Positions 59,309 through 64,000 of a stretch of DNA of 64,000 nucleotides are shown one piece after another. Positions within the stretch are counted from its first letter, which is position 1. Each line of letters opens with the position of its first letter. A program made the position numbers and the translations under genes. The notes under the pieces are model-generated. The model saw nothing but the letters and a program-made list of their open reading frames with translations. It ran no database searches and was not told where the DNA came from. The DNA is taken from positions 896,627-960,626 of the forward strand of contig JAFDWS010000001.1 of NCBI GenBank assembly GCA_018268375.1, in the 5' to 3' direction. Source of the stretch: Armatimonadota bacterium. Lineage in GTDB: Bacteria; Armatimonadota; Fimbriimonadia; Fimbriimonadales; Fimbriimonadaceae.

Positions 59309-59791
59309 ATGCTCACGGTCACCTACAAGCCCGCCGAAGTCCTGCATTGGTTCGGCATCGGCTCGCGCCAGGCCCGGCAGCGCGCTCGAAGGAAGAGCCA
59401 AGCCGCCCTCAGTGGCAACGACTTTGCGCAGGGCATCCGTGACGTGGCGGGGGCAGCGGCCGAACTGGGCAAAGGCGCCTTGAGCGACATTGTGCAAAGG
59501 CGAGCAGAGGACACGACCTATCAGTTCTTCGAAGACGCTTTCGAGGTCAACGGGATCACGAGCCGCCGCCGCATTCCCTACGAGGACGTGACCGGTATCG
59601 AGGCGCTCACGCACGACCGCTTTGAGCTGCACCACAAAGGCGGCGCCTTGATGATCAAGCCGATCGCGCACCTTGTGGCCGGTCGGTTGCGGGTTCCGGT
59701 AGGATGGTCGCGGAACGGTATGGAAGTGCCTTACGCGACCTTGATCGAGGAGCTCGCCGCCCGGTGTGGCGTCGAGATCGTCGCCGAATGA
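59309..59791 (+). CDS. Hypothetical protein with PH-like segment
   Basis: 160 residues, no signal peptide or membrane helix. After a basic N-terminal helix (ARQRARRKSQ), the second half (TTYQFFEDAFEVNGITSRRR, then IPYEDVTGIEAL) has the strand pattern of bacterial PH-like domains. A TTG four codons upstream is possible but lies in the -10 region. Its stop overlaps the nadC start by four bases (ATGA), so it is co-translated with nadC. Function unknown. Confidence 0.7.
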   Translation: MLTVTYKPAEVLHWFGIGSRQARQRARRKSQAALSGNDFAQGIRDVAGAAAELGKGALSDIVQRRAEDTTYQFFEDAFEVNGITSRRRIPYEDVTGIEALTHDRFELHHKGGALMIKPIAHLVAGRLRVPVGWSRNGMEVPYATLIEELAARCGVEIVAE

Positions 59792-60642
59792 CGGGCTGGC
59801 TGGAGCCCAGACCCTGGGGTTGGAACGAGATCCTGTACGACGCCCTTTACGAAGACCTTGGGCCGGGCGACCTATCGGCTTCATGTTTGAACCCTGACTC
59901 GGTCGTCGAGTGGTCGATCGAAGCGCAAGCCGAAGGCGTGCTTTGTGGCTGCGGGATCGCCCTCGAAGCGATGGCGCCGTCGGACAGTGCCGGCGAGGAG
60001 TGCATGGTCGAAGCTCTGCTCGGCGACGGCGACACCGTCCGTCGGGGCGATGAAGTGCTCCATGGCACCAACCTCGCCCGCGAAGTTCTCGCGGCGGAGC
60101 GGACCGCACTGAATTTCTTGATGCAGTTGAGCGGCGTGTCGACCCTGACCAGCCAGTTCGTGGAAAAGGTCAAGGATCTGGGAGTCGACATCGTTGACAC
60201 GAGAAAGACCGTCCCTGGCCTAAGGTCGCTCCAAAAGTACGCCGTCCGGTGCGGCGGCGGGCGTAACCACAGAATGGGGCTGTACGACGGAATCATGGTC
60301 AAGGACAACCACATTCGGGCTTGTGGCTCGATCAGAGAAGCCGTCGAGCGGGCAAGGCGGCATGCTGGCCACATGACCAAAATCGAGGTGGAGTGCGAGT
60401 CTGAAGGGCAGGTGGCCGAAGCAGTCGCGGCGGGAGCCGACATTGTCATGCTCGACAACATGGATCCCTTCACGATGGCCGACATCGCGAAGAAGTACCG
60501 CGACGATGTCGTGCTGGAAGCCAGCGGCGGTGTGACGCTTGAGACCGTGCGAGGAGTGGCGACCACCGGTGTACACGCTGTTTCTGTGGGAGCCTTGACG
60601 CACTCTGCGCCGGCCCTTTCCTTCCATCTGGAGATTCGTTGA
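59788..60642 (+). CDS. nadC: Nicotinate-nucleotide pyrophosphorylase (carboxylating)
   Basis: 284 residues. It converts quinolinate and PRPP to nicotinate mononucleotide in NAD synthesis. Hallmarks: EDLGPGDLSA at the N-terminus, ERTALNFLMQLSGVSTLTSQ, DTRKTVPGLRSLQKYAVRCG, GGRNHRMGLYDGIMVKDNH, and the barrel end EASGGVTLETV and SVGALTHSAPALS. The ATG at 59788 overlaps the upstream stop by four bases; a longer start at 59704 is unlikely. Its stop overlaps the TTG start of birA by four bases. Confidence 0.96.
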   Translation: MTGWLEPRPWGWNEILYDALYEDLGPGDLSASCLNPDSVVEWSIEAQAEGVLCGCGIALEAMAPSDSAGEECMVEALLGDGDTVRRGDEVLHGTNLAREVLAAERTALNFLMQLSGVSTLTSQFVEKVKDLGVDIVDTRKTVPGLRSLQKYAVRCGGGRNHRMGLYDGIMVKDNHIRACGSIREAVERARRHAGHMTKIEVECESEGQVAEAVAAGADIVMLDNMDPFTMADIAKKYRDDVVLEASGGVTLETVRGVATTGVHAVSVGALTHSAPALSFHLEIR

Positions 60643-61322
60643 TCCCTGCCGACTGGGTCGTCCTCGATTCTGTCGACAGCACGCAACTTGAGGCCTTCCG
60701 GCGGCTGGACGTAGGTGAGCGCCCTCGAATTGTCTTTGCCCATGACCAGGTCTCAGGCAAGGGTCGGTTCGACCGGACTTGGCACAGTTTACGGGGCGAA
60801 AGCTTGACGATGTCCCTTCTCGTGTACGGAGAGGAGGCTCACCCCGCACCGTGGCTCATCGGGATGCGAGTGGCTCTCCTCGCCGCATCCCTCGTCGATT
60901 GCGGACTGAGGTGGCCGAACGATCTCGTCAGCGGAGGAAGGAAGCTGGGCGGGATCCTCACACAGCATCGTACTGGAGTCTTTGTGATTGGGCTCGGAAT
61001 GAATTTGAACCAAACCGAGTTCCCTGATGAACTGACAACGGTCGCCACGAGCGTCCTCCTGGAAACGGGGCGGTCATGCGACCCGTTGGCCCTGGCCGAG
61101 GACATTGCGTCAGCAATGGCCGACATCCGGTGGCCCACCAGTTGGAACGAGCTTTCTGTGGACTGGATGTTGAGAGACGCCACTCCCGGCAAGAAATATG
61201 TCCAAGGTGACGGAAGTGTCCTTACCGCAATCGGAATCGGACCCCAAGGGGAACTGCTCGGCGAGTGCGGAGCCGAGACTGTGAGCGTCTTCGCCGCTGA
61301 TGCATTTTCCGAAATCGCCTAG
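60639..61322 (+). CDS. birA: Biotin-[acetyl-CoA-carboxylase] ligase, single-domain
   Basis: 227 residues. It activates biotin with ATP and attaches it to the biotin carrier protein. The catalytic domain shows VVLDSVDSTQLEAFR, the loop VSGKGRFDRTWHSLRGESL and WPNDLVSGGRKLGGILTQ. The N-terminal helix-turn-helix of bifunctional BirA is absent, so it is not a repressor. It starts with TTG inside TTGA, overlapping the nadC stop by four bases. Confidence 0.93.
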   Translation: MIPADWVVLDSVDSTQLEAFRRLDVGERPRIVFAHDQVSGKGRFDRTWHSLRGESLTMSLLVYGEEAHPAPWLIGMRVALLAASLVDCGLRWPNDLVSGGRKLGGILTQHRTGVFVIGLGMNLNQTEFPDELTTVATSVLLETGRSCDPLALAEDIASAMADIRWPTSWNELSVDWMLRDATPGKKYVQGDGSVLTAIGIGPQGELLGECGAETVSVFAADAFSEIA

Positions 61323-61386
61323 TTCCGCAACGCAAAGTCAGCGCAAACCCGGCTGACAGGCCGTGGCAGAAGCCTCCACCGATGTG

Positions 61387-61392
61387 TAGACT
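61387..61392 (+). promoter_or_regulatory. Putative -10 element of the WD40 gene (leaderless)
   Basis: TAGACT ends 7 bases before the ATG at 61400; an in-frame ATG at 61382 lies upstream of it. Confidence 0.4.
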
Positions 61393-61399
61393 CTGCCTC

Positions 61400-62296
61400 A
61401 TGACGACTTTGCTCGCTCTCGCCGCTCTGCTCACTCCCGCTCAAGACTTCACCGGTCACACTCGAGAAGTCTCGAGCCTCGCCATTTCGCCCGACGGAAA
61501 ATGGCTGGCTTCAGGCAGCGTCGACTTGACCGTCAGGATCTGGGAGACGAAGACCAAAGCTTGCGTCAAGGTGCTTGAGGGCCACGACGGCGAAGTGCTC
61601 TGCCTTGCCTTCAGTCCCGATGGTGGGACGCTGGCGAGTGGCGAACTCTACAAGAAAGTGCGCTTCTGGGACACTTCGAGCTGGTCGCTTCAGCGAACTT
61701 GCACCGGATGTGAAGGAGCCGTCACCGGATTGACCTTTCTGACCGGAGGGTCGGTCGTTGCCTCCTGCCGCGACAACAATCTTTACAAAATTGGTTCCTC
61801 CGCGAGCGAATCCGCCAAGGCGGCGTCACACAACTACGAGGTCAACGGGATCGCCTCCTCGCCCGATAGAAAGGTCCTCGTTTCTATCGACGGAAACGGT
61901 ACGGCCATCCTTTGGGATCCGGCGAACATCATGCCGCGCGCAAAGTTCGAACAGGGCGGCAGGGGCAAGTCCGTCGCCGTTTCGAACGACGCCCAGTGGT
62001 TTGCGACGGGAGGCACTGAACAGCCGGTTCAGATTTGGAGCGCCACGGGAGCGGCGACGTCGTTCAAGGGGCCCAAGGTCGAGGCAAACGCCATGGCGTT
62101 CTCACCCGATGGAAAGAGGCTGGTCATTGGCACACAAGACAACGAGGTGATCGTCGTGGACACGGCCGATGGCAACGTCAAGTTCAAAAAGGAGGGCCAT
62201 GATCGGCCCGTGACCGCAATTGCCGTAGCACCCGACGGCAAGACCTTTTACACGGCGAGCATGGACCACACAATCAAAGCCTGGCCGATGCCTTGA
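61400..62296 (+). CDS. Secreted WD40-repeat protein
   Basis: 298 residues. A short signal peptide (MTTLLALAALLTPAQ) is followed by about seven WD40 blades, for example FTGHTREVSSLAISPDGKWL, GHDGEVLCLAFSPDGGTLAS and GHDRPVTAIAVAPDGKTF, each with GH and W/F-D style ends. This makes a single seven-bladed propeller and a likely protein-binding scaffold in the periplasm or outside. Partners unknown. The start at 61400 follows the -10-like TAGACT; the ATG six codons earlier lies upstream of this element. Confidence 0.85.
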   Translation: MTTLLALAALLTPAQDFTGHTREVSSLAISPDGKWLASGSVDLTVRIWETKTKACVKVLEGHDGEVLCLAFSPDGGTLASGELYKKVRFWDTSSWSLQRTCTGCEGAVTGLTFLTGGSVVASCRDNNLYKIGSSASESAKAASHNYEVNGIASSPDRKVLVSIDGNGTAILWDPANIMPRAKFEQGGRGKSVAVSNDAQWFATGGTEQPVQIWSATGAATSFKGPKVEANAMAFSPDGKRLVIGTQDNEVIVVDTADGNVKFKKEGHDRPVTAIAVAPDGKTFYTASMDHTIKAWPMP

Positions 62297-62325
62297 ACCG
62301 CGGAACGTTTCGGGCAGAGTCGGCA

Positions 62326-62331
62326 TAGAAT
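62326..62331 (+). promoter_or_regulatory. Putative -10 element of the 89-residue protein gene
   Basis: TAGAAT ends 19 bases before the ATG at 62351; here the short leader contains AGGAGA, so this gene uses a ribosome binding site. Confidence 0.45.
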
Positions 62332-62350
62332 GGGGTCTAGGAGAACTGAT

Positions 62351-62620
62351 ATGGGCGATCTCATCAAACAACTCGCCGGCAAGCTCGGAATGGACGAAGA
62401 CAAGGCCGCGGAGATGGCGGGCCACTTACAAGACAACGGACACGACCTGAACGCGCTTCTTCAACAGGGCGACATCGCGGACAAGATCCATGGTTTGCTC
62501 GGCGAACGTAGCCAAGAGTTCCTCGGCCACATTCCGGGGATCGGCGGCATGCTGAGCGGCATGTTCGGTCAGGGCGTCGGGCCCGAGGAAGTCCAGGAAG
62601 CCGCCGAAACCGAAGCCTGA
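62351..62620 (+). CDS. Small acidic helical protein, unknown
   Basis: 89 residues, no signal peptide. The first two thirds are helical (MGDLIKQLAGKLGMDEDKAA, DLNALLQQGDIADKIHGLLG), followed by a Gly/Met-rich stretch (GHIPGIGGMLSGMFGQG) and an acidic tail. AGGAGA lies seven bases before the ATG, with TAGAAT upstream. It is reminiscent of short DUF937-like proteins, but this is not certain. Confidence 0.65.
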   Translation: MGDLIKQLAGKLGMDEDKAAEMAGHLQDNGHDLNALLQQGDIADKIHGLLGERSQEFLGHIPGIGGMLSGMFGQGVGPEEVQEAAETEA

Positions 62621-62678
62621 AGCCACCCTTGGAATTCGTGCCCTTCCTTCGCTAAACTCTCCCCGCAGAGGGAACACA

Positions 62679-63995
62679 ATGGCGAAGGACTTGACGAGGC
62701 GACAACTGCTGGCGGGAACGGCCGCTTCATTGGTGGGACTGGCAGCGGCCAAGGCTGGTGCGGCCGAGCCTGAGCCAGTCAAGCCCAAGCACAGCGGTCG
62801 CCTGCGAGTTGGCGTCATCGGTTGTGGTGGCAAGGGCTGGAGCGGCATGGAGCTGGCTGCCGAGCACGGCGACATCATGGCCCTCGCCGATGTCGACATG
62901 GAGGCGCGTACGAAGGGCATGGTCCAGCACCCCCGAGCAGCAGCGTTCTTGGATTACCGCGACATGATCGCAGCCATGGCCGACGACCTTGATTGCGTCG
63001 TCATCAGCACACCCGACCACCACCACGCGCCAGCGGCCGCACTCTCCATGAAAGCGGGACTTCACTGCTACTGCGAAAAGCCGCTGACCAGGACTATCTG
63101 GGAGGCGCGCCAGCTTGCCAGGATCGCTCGCGAGAAGAAGGTCGCGACGCAAATGGGCAACCAAAGCACAGCGAGCACGAACATGCGCAAGGTGGCCGCG
63201 CTCATCAAACAAGGTGAGTTGGGCGCCGCCAAGGAAGTCTATCTTTGGACGGACCGCGCCGCCGGTTGGTGGAAGCAAGGCGTCCCGAGGCCCGCCCCCG
63301 GTGTCTGCCCAAAAACACTCGACTTCGACCTGTGGCTCGGCCCGCGACCGGAGCGGCCTTATGCAGAGGGCTACCATCCGTTCGCATGGCGAGGATTCTG
63401 GGATTTCGGCACTGGCTCGCTAGGAGACATGGGCTGCCACATTTTCAACATGCCGTACATGGCGCTCGACCTCCGCGACCCTCTGACGGTTGAGGCCCAG
63501 ACCAGCGGGCACAACGAAGAGACTTTCCCCGAATGGTCGATCGTCACCTATGAATTCGGGGCAAGAAAGGGACGTGGCCCTGTGAGGTTGCAATGGCACG
63601 ACGGTGGGAAGAAGCCATCTCCGAGCCTGGCACCGGGCTTCGAATATGGAGGCAACGGCGTCATCGTCGTTTGCGAAAAGGCCACCATCTACAGCCCCAA
63701 CGAAGGGAACACCGAGTTCCACATCGTAGGCGGAGGCACGATGCCCGACATCAAAGTGGACGAGTCACCCGGGCACATGGCGGAGTTCATGATCGCAGCG
63801 GCCGGAGGCAAGCCCGCCGTCTCAAACTTCCCGAACTACTCGGGGCCCCTCACGGAAACCGTGCTCCTCGGCAACCTCGCCATCTGGGCGACCGGGCGAA
63901 AGATCGAATGGGACGCGCGGAACATGAAGGTCAAGGGAACGAGCGAGTTCGACGCCCTCATTCGACCTGCATACCGCGGCCGTTACGGGGTCTGA
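62679..63995 (+). CDS. Tat-exported Gfo/Idh/MocA family oxidoreductase
   Basis: 438 residues. The N-terminus (MAKDLTRRQLLAGTAASLVG) has the twin-arginine motif TRRQLL, so the folded, NAD(P)-loaded enzyme would be exported. The Rossmann domain has VGVIGCGGKGWSG and VVISTPDHHHAPAA; the EKP motif is in HCYCEKPLTRTIWEA; the C-terminal half matches the Gfo/Idh/MocA domain. Many secreted members in Planctomycetota and Armatimonadota act on sugars or glycosides. AGGGA lies about seven bases before the ATG. Confidence 0.92.
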   Translation: MAKDLTRRQLLAGTAASLVGLAAAKAGAAEPEPVKPKHSGRLRVGVIGCGGKGWSGMELAAEHGDIMALADVDMEARTKGMVQHPRAAAFLDYRDMIAAMADDLDCVVISTPDHHHAPAAALSMKAGLHCYCEKPLTRTIWEARQLARIAREKKVATQMGNQSTASTNMRKVAALIKQGELGAAKEVYLWTDRAAGWWKQGVPRPAPGVCPKTLDFDLWLGPRPERPYAEGYHPFAWRGFWDFGTGSLGDMGCHIFNMPYMALDLRDPLTVEAQTSGHNEETFPEWSIVTYEFGARKGRGPVRLQWHDGGKKPSPSLAPGFEYGGNGVIVVCEKATIYSPNEGNTEFHIVGGGTMPDIKVDESPGHMAEFMIAAAGGKPAVSNFPNYSGPLTETVLLGNLAIWATGRKIEWDARNMKVKGTSEFDALIRPAYRGRYGV

Positions 63996-64000
63996 CTGCC

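Noticed and set aside
58709..60109. 466-codon open frame opposite the McsB-like, PH-like and nadC genes
   Set aside because: Spans three well-supported genes on the plus strand and has no recognisable domain.
1..64000. CRISPR arrays, insertion sequences, integrases, rRNA operons, replication origin
   Set aside because: No direct-repeat array, transposase or integrase motif, or rRNA sequence was seen on reading both strands.

Overview
The window is about 64 kb of GC-rich, gene-dense chromosome from a diderm bacterium: it carries LptD, an LptF/G permease, Complex I subunits and lipoproteins. Repeated secreted proteins with type IV prepilin N-termini and their paralogue arrangement resemble what is known from Armatimonadota (Fimbriimonadia). 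That placement is an inference from content only; no rRNA is present to settle it. I see no insertion sequence, prophage, CRISPR array or replication origin. One tRNA gene is present. No stretch longer than about 300 bases lacks a gene; the longest gaps are about 277 (3773-4049) and 257 (52026-52282) bases.

Layout. 1-7.6 kb: the end of nuoD, a secreted propeller protein and fumC on the minus strand, a prepilin-derived secreted protein, then nuoE, nuoF and a signal peptidase I. 7.6-14.6 kb: tRNA-Arg(CCG), an SGNH hydrolase, a PIF1-like helicase, a MacB-type permease, two nearly identical tandem prepilin-like genes, a small lipoprotein, a short pilin-like protein and a secreted protein. 14.6-26.3 kb: thrS, a LolA-like protein, a MATE exporter, a glycosyltransferase, and a tightly overlapping minus-strand operon (GT-C membrane glycosyltransferase, aldo/keto reductase, stand-alone ACT protein, aspartate kinase, dihydropteroate synthase), then an ABC-2 permease. 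26.3-31.1 kb: an envelope operon, plsY, a zinc-ribbon membrane protein, lptF/G, lptD.

31.2-55.0 kb is a large exopolysaccharide locus: mannose-1-phosphate guanylyltransferase, a GmhB-type phosphatase, a Wzc-like chain-length ATPase, two secreted beta-helix proteins, GT2, a WcaF-like acetyltransferase, GT4, an AsnB-type amidotransferase, a Wzy-like polymerase, a flippase fused to a GT4, a decaprenyl-phosphate phosphoribosyltransferase-like UbiA protein, EpsI, an exosortase, a PAS-GGDEF diguanylate cyclase, the initiating sugar transferase and a hybrid histidine kinase. Together they could build, flip, polymerise and export a polysaccharide, with c-di-GMP and two-component control nearby. No PEP-CTERM-type substrate is encoded in the window. 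55-64 kb: glmS, a small membrane protein, a lipoprotein, a divergent McsB-like guanidino kinase, a PH-like protein, nadC, birA, a WD40 protein, a small protein and a Tat-exported Gfo/Idh/MocA oxidoreductase.

A recurring feature is a -10-like TANNNT hexamer ending 7-9 bases before the start codon in at least ten genes on both strands, which indicates widespread leaderless transcription and helped decide several starts. Junctions inside operons instead use 1-14 base overlaps (ATGA, TTGA, TGATG).
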